The notes: a model not told the origin generated them from the letters alone. Positions 34,455-50,296 are shown, numbered from the stretch's first letter. The stretch: DNA of 55,000 nucleotides from RDXT01 sp033765305 (GCA_033765305.1 JANRID010000063.1:1-55000), one strand, 5' to 3'. A program made the numbers and translations.

Positions 34455-35192
34455 CTACTGAAAAGGGGGGTGAGTAGCAAGCAGGAAGTGCGTAGTAGCA
34501 AGTCGGAAGACTGGCTCTTGGGGGTATTGCGTAGTGGGTATTGCGTAGTGAGACATTGGTTCAGTTCTGGCCTGCACCAAATCTTTGCCAATATATACCT
34601 TTCGGCGCAGCGTATCTTTGACTTCGCCCTGTGTGCAGTCATAGCCATGCTCAACCGCTGCGTCAATCGTATCGCCCCGCAGCTCCCACCAAAAACGGCA
34701 AAGCCGGTGATGCAGCGAGGGGCCTTCAGGAGAATCGTAAAAATCCTGCTGGACGACATCGCGCAGCAAATGCAAATCTGTGTCAAAAATCAGCAGCGCG
34801 GCATTTGTAGAAAAAAGTATTTTATCGCTGGATTTTTGGATTGAATAGTTCATATACCACGAGCGGGTCGAGTTTTGGTATAAATAGTACGCACGTACCA
34901 ATTGCCCTGAGTAGTCTCTTGCAACCAGCGTCTGATTGTATTCATTATAGTATACGATGCCGCAGGCACTGTCAATCAGATAGGCTACCTCAGAGACCGG
35001 AAGACTCATGTATACAGTATCCAGAAAATTTCCAATTCGGATTACGCTGTAGGATGTGTACGTTGAAATTACAACTGGCGGCACATCGGTCTTTCTTTGC
35101 CAACAAGATAAAATCAACATACTCAACAAGATAAGGTATAAGACGCCATGCCGCGTGGTTGAGGTGGTGCTGTCACGTCGATTTCCGCTCAT
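34455..35192 (-). CDS. Hypothetical lipoprotein, possibly truncated, ending in repeat DNA
   Basis: The 245-codon frame begins with a short basic stretch and a lipoprotein signal (LYLILLSMLILSC, Cys at residue 30). The body (VISTYTSYSVIRIGNFLDTVYM and similar, then RDYSGQLVRAYYLY) has the look of the first blades of a six-bladed beta-propeller lipoprotein of Bacteroidota, but such proteins are usually longer. The last 30 or so residues (from SHYAIPTTQY) are the translation of the heptamer repeat at 34470-34552. The native C-terminus is therefore probably lost or replaced. The region is clearly more AT-rich than its neighbours. Could be a pseudogene or a short orphan. Confidence 0.5.
   Translation of the reverse strand: MSGNRRDSTTSTTRHGVLYLILLSMLILSCWQRKTDVPPVVISTYTSYSVIRIGNFLDTVYMSLPVSEVAYLIDSACGIVYYNEYNQTLVARDYSGQLVRAYYLYQNSTRSWYMNYSIQKSSDKILFSTNAALLIFDTDLHLLRDVVQQDFYDSPEGPSLHHRLCRFWWELRGDTIDAAVEHGYDCTQGEVKDTLRRKVYIGKDLVQARTEPMSHYAIPTTQYPQEPVFRLATTHFLLATHPPFQ
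34470..34552 (+). repeat. Dispersed heptamer repeat, locus C
   Basis: The repeat has GAGTAGC, TAGTAGC, AAGTCGG units and then GTATTGC-GTAGTGG-GTATTGC-GTAGTGA. It shares the string AGTAGCAAGTCGGAAGA with locus A in the same order, followed by TATTG units. Here it lies inside the last codons of the lipoprotein frame on the opposite strand. Confidence 0.8.
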
Positions 35193-36095
35193 CAGGATAA
35201 GATGATAAAGATAGTGAGTTAAGTACGTTAATTATCGCCTGTAGGTATGCTGCATTCTCTGCAAAAAACTTGACCTCAAGACGCAGATTGCCGCTTTCGC
35301 CATCTGACAAAACAGGACCACATCGTCTGTTTCTGCCCGTAATGGGTACCCCTATAGGTACCCCCCCCCTACCTATATAGGTGGGGGTACCCACCCTACA
35401 AGGTAAATCGATTCACCTCAAAGCTCAATGCATTGTGCTTTGAGGTAGGGGTACCCACCCCTGGAGGTAAATGCATTTACCTCTGAGCTGATATCATATT
35501 CCCTTTGAGCTAAATGCATGTACCTTTTGGGGTACCCCCCCCTACCCCTGAGGATAAATGCATGTATCTTTGAGGTACCCCTCCCTACCTGTAAGGGTAA
35601 ATGCATTTACCTTGGAGCTAATATGCTTTTACCTTTAAGATAAATGCATTGAGCTTGGAGCTTAATGCATTGAGGTCTGAGGAAAATGCATTGAGCTTTG
35701 AGGCAGATGCATGGAGGTTTTGAGCAGCTGCCTGAAGGGCGGCAGGATAAGCATACAGGCCTGCACCGGGCGGCTCCAGCCCAGCGTACATACCAATGCC
35801 CTCAGCGTGCCTAGCAGCCCGCTGTACAGCATGTAAGCCCCGATACCCTAATGGATAGCGTCTTTGACCCTGAAAGGCTCCTGCGGCCTGTAGCAGGCTT
35901 TGTACGGCGTTCTGCCCGGAGCTGGCCTGCATTCTGCCTAATATTCAGCCTAGCCTTCACCTCTCCCGTGCCCCCGGCAGGCGGGCACGCCCTCCCCGCC
36001 CTGGCAGCGCTGCATACGATCCCGCCGCTGCGCCGGGCCATTCCGCCGCCCCGTTTCCCGCCAATTCCCTACCTTGCACGGCAAATGCTTTTGCC
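35193..36095. other. Intergenic accessory-like region with tandem repeat array
   Basis: A 903-bp stretch without a convincing gene. 35193-35340 is AT-rich and shows nothing definite. 35342-35725 is a tandem repeat array. 35726-36095 is GC-rich flank leading to murQ, with a TACCTTGC promoter-like element at 36070-36077. Small open frames exist on both strands (for example 35618-35932 minus), but they arise mainly from the array and lack gene character. Confidence 0.7.
35342..35725. repeat. 21/43-bp tandem array with ATGCAT and GGTACC palindromes
   Basis: ATGCAT (or near forms) occurs at 35428, 35471, 35514, 35558, 35601, 35623 (ATGCTT), 35644, 35665, 35686 and 35707. Spacing is 43, 43, 44 and 43 bp in the first half and 22, 21, 21, 21 and 21 bp in the second. 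The basic unit is about ATGCATTTACCTTTGAGCTAA. In the 43-bp half, alternate units have GGGGTACCCC-type palindromes in place of ATGCAT. GGTAAATGCATTTACC is a perfect 16-bp palindrome at 35466-35481 and 35596-35611. There is no spacer diversity, so it is not CRISPR. Confidence 0.9.
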
Positions 36096-36905
36096 ATGCT
36101 GCGCAGCACCGAACAAGCCTCCCCCTACGCCGCCCTCGATGCGATGAGCACGCGCGAGCTGCTGGCGGCCATCAGCCGCGAAGACCAGACCGTGCCCCAG
36201 GTGATTGCCGGCATCCTGCCCGCCGTGGAGGCTGCCGCCGAAGCCGTCTATGCCCGCATGCGCGAAGGCGGGCGCCTCTTCTACCTCGGCAGCGGCACCA
36301 GCGGCCGCCTGGGCATTGTGGATGCCTCCGAATGCCCGCCGACCTACGGCGTGCCCCAGGGCTGGGTGGTGGGCATCATCGCGGGGGGCGACGGCGCGAT
36401 CCGCAAGGCCGTGGAGTTTGCCGAGGACGACCGCGCCCAGGGCTGGGCCGACCTGCAGGCGCACCGGGTATCGGCAGCCGATTTTGTGCTGGGCATCAGC
36501 GCCAGCGGCAGCACGCCCTATGTGCTGGGCGCCCTGGAAGCCTGCCGCCGGGCCGGCATCGCCACGGGCTGCATCGCCTGCAATGCCGGCAGCCCCCTCG
36601 AAGCGCTGGCCGACTACCCGATGATCGCCGTGACGGGCCCCGAAGTGGTCACGGGCAGCACCCGCATGAAGGCCGGCACGGCCCAGAAGCTGATCCTCAA
36701 TATGCTGTCCACGACGGTGATGATCCGCCTGGGCCGGGTCAAGGGCAGCCGCATGGTGGATATGCAGCTGGCCAACCGCAAGCTCGTGGAGCGCGGCACG
36801 CGCATGGTGATGGAGGAGACCGGCCTGGCCTACGCAGACGCCGAAACCTTGCTGCTGGAGGCCGGCAGCGTGCGCGAAGCGCTGGAGCGGCACAGCCGCC
36901 GCTGA
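36096..36905 (+). CDS. murQ: N-acetylmuramic acid 6-phosphate etherase
   Basis: A 269-residue SIS-domain lyase that splits D-lactate from MurNAc 6-phosphate, giving GlcNAc 6-phosphate in cell-wall recycling. Family motifs are seen in FYLGSGTSGRLGIVDASECPPTYG (near residue 63), VLGISASGSTPYVLGAL and TGSTRMKAGTAQKLILNMLST. Length is slightly short compared with the roughly 300 residues of proteobacterial MurQ but usual for Bacteroidota. It is a single gene, convergent with rpoC. The ATG lies about 20 nt after a TACCTTGC -7-like element. Confidence 0.95.
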   Translation: MLRSTEQASPYAALDAMSTRELLAAISREDQTVPQVIAGILPAVEAAAEAVYARMREGGRLFYLGSGTSGRLGIVDASECPPTYGVPQGWVVGIIAGGDGAIRKAVEFAEDDRAQGWADLQAHRVSAADFVLGISASGSTPYVLGALEACRRAGIATGCIACNAGSPLEALADYPMIAVTGPEVVTGSTRMKAGTAQKLILNMLSTTVMIRLGRVKGSRMVDMQLANRKLVERGTRMVMEETGLAYADAETLLLEAGSVREALERHSRR

Positions 36906-36934
36906 ATCTGCCGCAGGCACCGCATCCGGAACAT

Positions 36935-37060
36935 CGTGCGGGCGTGTCCCCTCCGGCGCCGGCGCGCCTCCGGGGCCGGGCTCCTTCGGGGTTCGCTGCG
37001 CTCCGTCCCTCGCTTCGCTCGGGACCAGGCCCTCCGGAGCCCTCACGCCCCGCCAGGCCC
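36935..37060. repeat. GC-rich palindromic intergenic element
   Basis: The gap between murQ and the rpoC terminator is filled by a very GC-rich stretch with nested inverted repeats: CTTCGGGG, GCTGCGCTCCG, and GTCCC...GGGAC around CGCTTCGCTC at about 37013-37033. It looks like a dispersed intergenic palindromic element, but copy number cannot be tested here. Confidence 0.4.
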
Positions 37061-37100
37061 CCGCACCCCGGCTGCCGCAGGCAATCCTGCGGCCCCGCCC

Positions 37101-37133
37101 CAAACAAAAACGGGAGGCTTTGCAGCCTCCCGT
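37101..37133 (-). terminator. Rho-independent terminator of rpoC
   Basis: A 10-bp perfect stem (37110-37119 with 37124-37133) has a 4-nt loop. On the minus strand it is followed by a U-rich tract (complement of 37101-37110). It lies 26 bp after the rpoC stop codon and ends the superoperon. Confidence 0.9.
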
Positions 37134-37158
37134 ATCCGGACCGGTATCAGATTCCGCC

Positions 37159-41487
<4,329 letters not shown>

Positions 41488-41538
41488 GCTTCACCTCCAG
41501 TTATGGTTCCTGATACAGGGAAGGAATAGAGAACGCGG

Positions 41539-41562
41539 GCGCGCCGGCCGGAGCCGGCGCGC
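41539..41562 (-). promoter_or_regulatory. GC-only hairpin between rpoB and rpoC
   Basis: A perfect 10-bp stem (41539-41548 with 41553-41562) has a 4-nt loop and begins 6 nt after the rpoB stop codon. There is no U-tract, so it is not a terminator. An RNA-processing or mRNA-stability role is possible. Confidence 0.6.
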
Positions 41563-41567
41563 GCCGG

Positions 41568-45374
<3,807 letters not shown>

Positions 45375-45447
45375 TCCTGTAATCGTTGAAGGTGAATTGC
45401 GGGCGGCAGAAGCTGCGCGCAAAAATGAAACCGCATAAGACGCAGGA

Positions 45448-45477
45448 ATAGACCTGGTTACAGTGAACCAGGTCTAT
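45448..45477 (-). promoter_or_regulatory. Stem-loop between rplL and rpoB (probable attenuator or processing site)
   Basis: A perfect 12-bp stem (45448-45459 with 45466-45477) has a 6-nt loop and starts about 43 nt after the rplL stop. The U-tract is weak in both directions. In other bacteria the rplL-rpoB gap holds a partial terminator or RNase III site, and this hairpin is at the same place. Confidence 0.65.
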
Positions 45478-45519
45478 CTTGGGGCATCGCTTCGGGGGGA
45501 TTACCCAAAGCCGGAGGCA

Positions 45520-45906
45520 TTACTTCACTTCCACCACAGCGCCGGCTTCGGTGAGCTGGGCCTTGATGGCTTCAGCTTCCTCGCGGGAGATTTTCTCCTT
45601 GATGGGGGTGGGAGCCTTGTCGACCAGGTCCTTGGCTTCTTTGAGGCCGAGGTTGGTGATGGTCTTGACCACCTTCACCACGTTGAGCTTGCCGGCGCCG
45701 GCTTCCTTGAGGATGACGTCGAACTCGGTCTGCTCGGGAGCGGCGGGGGCGCCGCTGTCGCCGCCGCCTGCGGGAGCAGCAGCCACGGCCACGGCAGCCG
45801 CAGCGGGCTCGATGCCGTAGTCGTTCTTCAGTATGTCAGCCAGCTCTTTTACTTCCTTGACGGTCAAGCTGACCAGTTGTTCAGCAAATGCTTTCAGATC
45901 TGCCAT
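45520..45906 (-). CDS. rplL: 50S ribosomal protein L7/L12
   Basis: A 128-residue stalk protein. The N-terminal dimerisation helices (MADLKAFAEQLVSLTVKEVKELADIL) are followed by an Ala/Gly/Pro hinge (about 35-58) and the C-terminal factor-binding domain (TEFDVILKEAGAGKLNVVKVVKTI and LGLKEAKDLVDKAPTPIKE). It recruits translation factors to the ribosome via L10. It lies 104 bp after rplJ, in the usual order. Confidence 0.98.
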   Translation of the reverse strand: MADLKAFAEQLVSLTVKEVKELADILKNDYGIEPAAAAVAVAAAPAGGGDSGAPAAPEQTEFDVILKEAGAGKLNVVKVVKTITNLGLKEAKDLVDKAPTPIKEKISREEAEAIKAQLTEAGAVVEVK

Positions 45907-46010
45907 TGTTCTTGTCCGGTTAGAAAAAAGGTACCATCAGATAAAAAACCACATACAGGAGCCGGGGCTTTCGGGGCGGGGCCCAAAGGAAGCAAGCCTG
46001 CCGGCAGGGG

Positions 46011-46538
46011 TCATTCTTCGCGCTCGGAGAGGGTTTTGACCAGGCCGGCGATCGTTGCGCCGCCGGACTGCAGGGCCGAAATGACCTGCTGGGCGGGGCT
46101 TTGCAGCAACCCGATCACCTCGCCGATGAGGTCGGCTTTGGTCTTCAGGTTGATGAGGCCATCGATCTGGTCGTCGCCCTTGAACACTGCGAAGTCGATG
46201 CACGCAGCTTTCAGTTTGGGCCTTTCCGAGGTTCTGCGGAACTCCTTGAGCATTTTCGCGGGCAGATTGGGCGTCTCTGCCGTCGTGAAAAACACCGAAG
46301 AAGGCTCCTTCAGCGCGTCATACAGTTCGCTGTAGTCACCGCCAACCTGCTCCAGCGCTTTGCGGATCAGGGTATTCTTGACGGTCTGCATCTTGATGTT
46401 GGTCTCGAAGCACTTCCTGCGAAGCGCGTTGACCTGTTCGACCGTCATGCCGCCCGCATCTACGATGTAGAAGTTGGGATAGGCGCGGAACGTGTCGGCC
46501 AGCTCGTTGACCAGTTGAATCTTTTCTTCCTTCGTCAT
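46011..46538 (-). CDS. rplJ: 50S ribosomal protein L10
   Basis: A 175-residue stalk-base protein. The N-terminal rRNA-binding part (TKEEKIQLVNELADTFRAYPNFYIVDAGG) and KCFETNIKMQTVKNTLIRKAL match the family, and the C-terminal helix (LLQSPAQQVISALQSG...GLVKTL) binds L7/L12 dimers. It begins 7 bp after rplA, so there is no room for the classical L10 leader seen in Escherichia coli. Confidence 0.97.
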   Translation of the reverse strand: MTKEEKIQLVNELADTFRAYPNFYIVDAGGMTVEQVNALRRKCFETNIKMQTVKNTLIRKALEQVGGDYSELYDALKEPSSVFFTTAETPNLPAKMLKEFRRTSERPKLKAACIDFAVFKGDDQIDGLINLKTKADLIGEVIGLLQSPAQQVISALQSGGATIAGLVKTLSEREE

Positions 46539-46545
46539 CTCGGTG

Positions 46546-47244
46546 TTATATGCCGGGTACGGAAGCCTTCTCGATCTTAATACCGGGGCCCATCGTAGAA
46601 GTCAGGACGATGGATTTGAAATACACCCCTTTGGCGGCCTGCGGCTTGAGGCGCTGAAGCGTCTGCAGGAGTTCGGTAGCATTGCCGGTCAGCTGATCTT
46701 CCGAGAAGGAGACCTTGCCGATGCCGCAGTGCACGATTCCGGTTTTATCCACCCGGAAGTCGATCTTGCCGGCCTTCACTTCGCGTACGGCAGCACCCAC
46801 ATCGGGGGTCACGGTACCGCTCTTGGGGTTGGGCATCAAGCCCCTCGGACCCAGGATACGGCCCAGCTTGCCGACCTTTGCCATGACGTCGGGGGAGCAG
46901 ATGATCACATCCACATCTGTCCAGCCGCCGGTAATCTGCTCGATGTAGTCGTCCAGGCCCACATAGTCGGCGCCGGCCTCGCGGGCGGCAGCTTCCTTGT
47001 CGGGGGTGGTAAGCACCAGCACGCGCACCGTTTTGCCGGTGCCATGCGGAAGCGAAGCTACGCCCCGGACCATCTGGTTGGCCTGGCGGGGATCTACACC
47101 CAGCCGGACATGCAATTCAACGGTCTCGTTGAACTTGGCATAAGCTACTTCCTTGATGAGCTTGCAAGCTTCTGGAAGTGCGTACGCTTTCATCCGGTCT
47201 ACGGACAGAAGCGCTTTCTTGTGTTTCTTTGTCGCTGTAGCCAT
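46546..47244 (-). CDS. rplA: 50S ribosomal protein L1
   Basis: A 232-residue protein of the L1 stalk with the family phrases VELHVRLGVDPRQANQMVRG, GRILGPRGLMPNPKSGTVT and GKIDFRVDKTGIVHCGIGKVSF. L1 binds 23S rRNA at the E site and can act as a translational repressor of its own operon in some bacteria. It begins 12 bp after rplK. Confidence 0.98.
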   Translation of the reverse strand: MATATKKHKKALLSVDRMKAYALPEACKLIKEVAYAKFNETVELHVRLGVDPRQANQMVRGVASLPHGTGKTVRVLVLTTPDKEAAAREAGADYVGLDDYIEQITGGWTDVDVIICSPDVMAKVGKLGRILGPRGLMPNPKSGTVTPDVGAAVREVKAGKIDFRVDKTGIVHCGIGKVSFSEDQLTGNATELLQTLQRLKPQAAKGVYFKSIVLTSTMGPGIKIEKASVPGI

Positions 47245-47256
47245 GTTCAGTCACAA

Positions 47257-47700
47257 TTACTGTTCCCACGGAGGGGTGCCTTCGACCGTGATGCCCATGC
47301 TGCGGGCGGTGCCGGCAATCTGCCGGGCGCCTGCTTCGACCGTAAACGCGTTCAGGTCGGGCATCTTGATTTTGGCGATCTCCATGCAATCTTGCCAGGT
47401 TACTTTCCCGACCTTGTTCCGGTTGGGTTCAGCCGAGCCCTTCTTGACATTGGCGGCCTGCAGGAGCAATTGCGCTGCGGGCGGCGTTTTGATCACAAAT
47501 TCGAAGGACTTGTCGGAGTAAATGGTCACGATGACCGGCACAATCTGGCCCATCTTGTCCTGCGTCTGCGCGTTGAAGCGCTTGCAGAAGTCCATGATGT
47601 TTACCCCTTTCGAACCCAAGGCAGGACCGATCGGCGGCGCAGGGTTTGCCTGGCCTCCTTTCACCTGAAGTTTGACATACGTCTCTATCTTCTTCGCCAT
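47257..47700 (-). CDS. rplK: 50S ribosomal protein L11
   Basis: A 147-residue protein. The N-terminal domain has VKLQVKGGQANPAPPIGPALGSKGVNIMDFCKRFN, and the C-terminal rRNA-binding domain contains NKVGKVTWQDCMEIAKIKMPDLN and GTARSMGI. L11 is part of the GTPase-associated centre. It follows nusG after a gap of 105 bp without a clear promoter or hairpin. Confidence 0.98.
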   Translation of the reverse strand: MAKKIETYVKLQVKGGQANPAPPIGPALGSKGVNIMDFCKRFNAQTQDKMGQIVPVIVTIYSDKSFEFVIKTPPAAQLLLQAANVKKGSAEPNRNKVGKVTWQDCMEIAKIKMPDLNAFTVEAGARQIAGTARSMGITVEGTPPWEQ

Positions 47701-47805
47701 GGATCACTCACAGGTTATGGGCCGCTGTAGTCGCAAGGGGGAAGCATCGCCTGAACGGTTGAGAGGAGCGTACCGGCAGACACCTCGCGACCCCGCTGCC
47801 CGGGA

Positions 47806-48348
47806 TCAATATTCTTTCTCGACCTGGAAGTAGTTCAGTTCGATCGGGGTATTGCGCCCGAAGATCTTGACGACCACTTTCAGCTTCTTCTTGTCTTCGT
47901 AAATCTCATCCACCACGCCGGTGAAGCCGTTGAAGGGGCCGGCCATTACCTTGACCGGTTCGCCCTTGATGAACGGATCTTCAGGCATTTCGCCTTTCTC
48001 GTTCATCTCGTCCACCTTGCCCAGAATCTTGTTCACCTCGTCACGGCGAAGCGGGACCGGATTTCCGCCCCGCTTTTCTCCCAGAAACCCGATGACGTTC
48101 GGCACTTCCCGGATCATGGGGATCAGTTCCGAGATCATCTCGCATTCCATGAGAATATACCCCGGCAGATAGCTCCGCTCGCGCAATTTTTTCTTGCCGT
48201 TGCGCATCTCAAAGACTTTCTCGGTCGGGATCAGGACCTGGCCAACGTAATTCTGCATGCTGAGCCGCTGAACTTCGCTTTCCAGGTACTGCTTGACCTT
48301 CTTTTCTTTGCCGCTAACTGCTTGTATGACGTACCACTCTTTCGCCAT
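47806..48348 (-). CDS. nusG: Transcription termination/antitermination protein NusG
   Basis: A 180-residue NusG. The NGN domain starts AKEWYVIQAVSGKEKKVKQYLE and includes LRERSYLPGYILMECEM and the VIGFLGEKRGG stretch. The C-terminal KOW domain is GEPVKVMAGPFNGFTGVVDEI. It binds RNA polymerase and couples transcription to Rho or ribosomes. I chose the ATG at 48348, leaving 13 bp after secE. The frame also has a start at 48372 that would overlap secE by 11 bp, but the extra 8 residues are not family-like. Confidence 0.96.
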   Translation of the reverse strand: MAKEWYVIQAVSGKEKKVKQYLESEVQRLSMQNYVGQVLIPTEKVFEMRNGKKKLRERSYLPGYILMECEMISELIPMIREVPNVIGFLGEKRGGNPVPLRRDEVNKILGKVDEMNEKGEMPEDPFIKGEPVKVMAGPFNGFTGVVDEIYEDKKKLKVVVKIFGRNTPIELNYFQVEKEY

Positions 48349-48361
48349 CACAGATGGGGTA

Positions 48362-48559
48362 TCAGCCGCCAACGAGGGAATAAACGCCGCTCATGGCCGT
48401 GTTGAACAAAAAATCCATCAGGGCGATTACGACGGCAAGCATCAGCGAAGCGATAAGCACCGTCACTGTGCTGCCCTGCAACTCGTCCAGGGAAGGCCAC
48501 TGCACTTTGAAGAGCAGCTCGTCCGAATATTCCCTGAGGATTGCCCTTAACTTTTCCAT
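48362..48559 (-). CDS. secE: Preprotein translocase subunit SecE
   Basis: A 65-residue single-helix SecE of the short bacterial type. An amphipathic N-terminal helix (LRAILREYSDELLFKVQWPSLDEL) with the conserved V-x-WPS motif precedes one membrane segment (TVTVLIASLMLAVVIALMDFLF). SecE stabilises SecY in the inner membrane. It lies between tRNA-Trp and nusG, the widely conserved order. Confidence 0.95.
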   Translation of the reverse strand: MEKLRAILREYSDELLFKVQWPSLDELQGSTVTVLIASLMLAVVIALMDFLFNTAMSGVYSLVGG

Positions 48560-48576
48560 CAGATCCAGAGATTATG

Positions 48577-48649
48577 CACGGGCGGTAGGGCTCGAACCCA
48601 CGGCCTATGGTTTTGGAGACCATCGCTCTACCAACTGAGCTACGCCCGT
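48577..48649 (-). tRNA. tRNA-Trp (CCA)
   Basis: A 73-nt cloverleaf with acceptor ACGGGCG/CGCCCGT, anticodon loop CTCCAAA (anticodon CCA), T-loop TTCGAGC and discriminator G. The 3' CCA is not encoded. It sits between tuf and secE, a classical position. Confidence 0.97.
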
Positions 48650-48718
48650 ATTCCTTGGCCGGTAAAACCAAACGCCCACCGGACTCCCGGAGGAATCCGG
48701 TGGAACGGGTATATACGG

Positions 48719-49906
48719 TTACTCGATGATTTCGGTTACCTGGCCTGCACCGATGGTGCGGCCGCCTTCGCGGATCGCGAAGCGGAGGCCTTTCTCCATG
48801 GCGATTTCGTAGATCAGATCCACGGTAATCGTCACGTTGTCGCCGGGCATCACCATGTCCACCCCTTCGGGCATCGAGATCTGTCCCGTCACGTCCGTGG
48901 TGCGGAAGTAGAACTGGGGACGGTAGTTGTTGAAGAACGGCGTATGACGGCCGCCTTCTTCCTTGCTCAGCACGTACACCTCAGCCTTGAATTTCTTGTG
49001 GGGCTTTACGGTGCCGGGCTTCACGATCACCATGCCGCGGCGGATCTGATCCTTGTCGATACCCCGGAGCAGCAGACCGACGTTGTCGCCGGCTTCGCCG
49101 CGGTCAAGGATTTTGCGGAACATTTCCACACCAGTCACGGTGGAGGTCATTTTTTCAGCGCCGAGGCCGATGATTTCAACGGTATCGCCGGTGTTGATCA
49201 CCCCGCGCTCGATGCGGCCGGTAGCCACCGTACCGCGCCCGGTGATGGAGAACACGTCTTCCACGGGCATGAGGAAGGGCTTTTCGGTATCGCGGGCAGG
49301 GGTGGGGATAAAGGTATCCACCTGCTCCATGAGTTCGAGGATCTTGGCCACCCAGGTAGGCTCGTCGTTCAGGCCGCCGAGCGCGGAGCCCTGGATAATG
49401 GGGGTATCATCGCCGGGGAAGCCGTAGATGTTGAGCAGATCGCGGATTTCGAGCTCCACGAGTTCCAGCAGCTCGGCATCGTCCACGAGGTCGACCTTGT
49501 TCATGAACACCACGAGGGAGGGCACGCCTACCTGGCGGGCGAGCAGGATGTGCTCACGGGTCTGGGGCATGGGGCCGTCCGTAGCAGCAACCACGAGGAT
49601 GGCGCCGTCCATCTGGGCAGCACCGGTAACCATGTTCTTCACATAGTCGGCGTGGCCGGGGCAGTCCACGTGTGCATAGTGACGGTTGCCCGTCTCGTAT
49701 TCCACGTGCGCGGTGTTGATGGTAATGCCACGCTCCTTCTCTTCCGGAGCGTTGTCGATGGAATCGAAGCTGCGCGCCTGAGCAAGACCGCGGGATGCGA
49801 GCACCTTGGTGATTGCTGCGGTCAGCGTCGTCTTACCGTGGTCCACGTGGCCGATGGTGCCAATGTTGACGTGCGGCTTATTGCGTACAAACTGTTCCTT
49901 AGCCAT
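48719..49906 (-). CDS. tuf: Elongation factor Tu
   Basis: A 395-residue translational GTPase that delivers aminoacyl-tRNA to the ribosome. G1 is GHVDHGKT (19-26), G3 DCPGHADYVKNM, G4 NKVDLVDD and G5 in the GSALGG stretch. Domains 2 and 3 are complete (GRGTVATGRIERG; RHTPFFNNYRPQFYFRTTDVTG; the end is EGGRTIGAGQVTEIIE). Flanked on both sides by tRNA genes (Thr upstream, Trp downstream), as in many bacteria. Confidence 0.99.
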   Translation of the reverse strand: MAKEQFVRNKPHVNIGTIGHVDHGKTTLTAAITKVLASRGLAQARSFDSIDNAPEEKERGITINTAHVEYETGNRHYAHVDCPGHADYVKNMVTGAAQMDGAILVVAATDGPMPQTREHILLARQVGVPSLVVFMNKVDLVDDAELLELVELEIRDLLNIYGFPGDDTPIIQGSALGGLNDEPTWVAKILELMEQVDTFIPTPARDTEKPFLMPVEDVFSITGRGTVATGRIERGVINTGDTVEIIGLGAEKMTSTVTGVEMFRKILDRGEAGDNVGLLLRGIDKDQIRRGMVIVKPGTVKPHKKFKAEVYVLSKEEGGRHTPFFNNYRPQFYFRTTDVTGQISMPEGVDMVMPGDNVTITVDLIYEIAMEKGLRFAIREGGRTIGAGQVTEIIE

Positions 49907-49952
49907 TGCGATATACGTGTTTCAGTCTTCTTGCCTGACAAAACAAAAAAGG

Positions 49953-50025
49953 AGCCAATGACCGGGATCGAACCGGTGACCTCTTCCTTACCATGGAAGT
50001 GCTCTACCTGCTGAGCTACATTGGC
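49953..50025 (-). tRNA. tRNA-Thr (GGT)
   Basis: A 73-nt cloverleaf with acceptor GCCAATG/CATTGGC, anticodon stem CTTCC/GGAAG with loop ATGGTAA (anticodon GGT), T-loop TTCGATC and discriminator T. No encoded CCA. Last of the four tRNAs before tuf. Confidence 0.96.
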
Positions 50026-50054
50026 TGGTAATCCAAAGGGCGTATCGGATCAGG

Positions 50055-50127
50055 AGCGGGAGACGAGATTCGAACTCGCGACCCTCAGCTTGGAAGGCTG
50101 ATGCTCTACCAACTGAGCTACTCCCGC
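50055..50127 (-). tRNA. tRNA-Gly (TCC)
   Basis: A 73-nt cloverleaf with acceptor GCGGGAG/CTCCCGC, anticodon stem TCAGC/GCTGA with loop CTTCCAA (anticodon TCC) and discriminator T. No encoded CCA. Confidence 0.97.
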
Positions 50128-50214
50128 CTGATGATACAGATGCAAATAACGGGTTTGCACCGGCGGCACAGGATCCGGGGAGGATCGGGGGCTGCCTGGG
50201 TGGTGCAGACGCTG

Positions 50215-50296
50215 TGGGGAGAAGAGGATTCGAACCTCTGAAGGCAGAGCCATCTGATTTACAGTCAGACCCGTTTGGCCACTTCGGTATCTCCCC
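50215..50296 (-). tRNA. tRNA-Tyr (GTA)
   Basis: An 82-nt class II tRNA with acceptor GGGGAGA/TCTCCCC, anticodon stem TCTGA/TCAGA with loop CTGTAAA (anticodon GTA), a normal-length variable arm and discriminator A. No encoded CCA. Confidence 0.97.

Noticed and set aside
34613..34620. TATCTTTG as a + strand promoter
   Set aside because: It lies inside the minus-strand lipoprotein frame, has no TTTG at N19 upstream and no gene downstream.
35342..35725. CRISPR array
   Set aside because: Period is 21-22 or 43 bp with related sequence throughout; there are no unique spacers of constant length and no cas genes.
35618..35932. 104-codon minus frame ending in LNAFSSK repeats
   Set aside because: The C-terminal part is the tandem array itself and the N-terminal part lacks domain or signal features. 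The open frame follows from 21-bp units.
35851..36147. 98-codon + frame before murQ
   Set aside because: Pro-rich low-complexity translation that overlaps the murQ start in another frame; no supporting signals.
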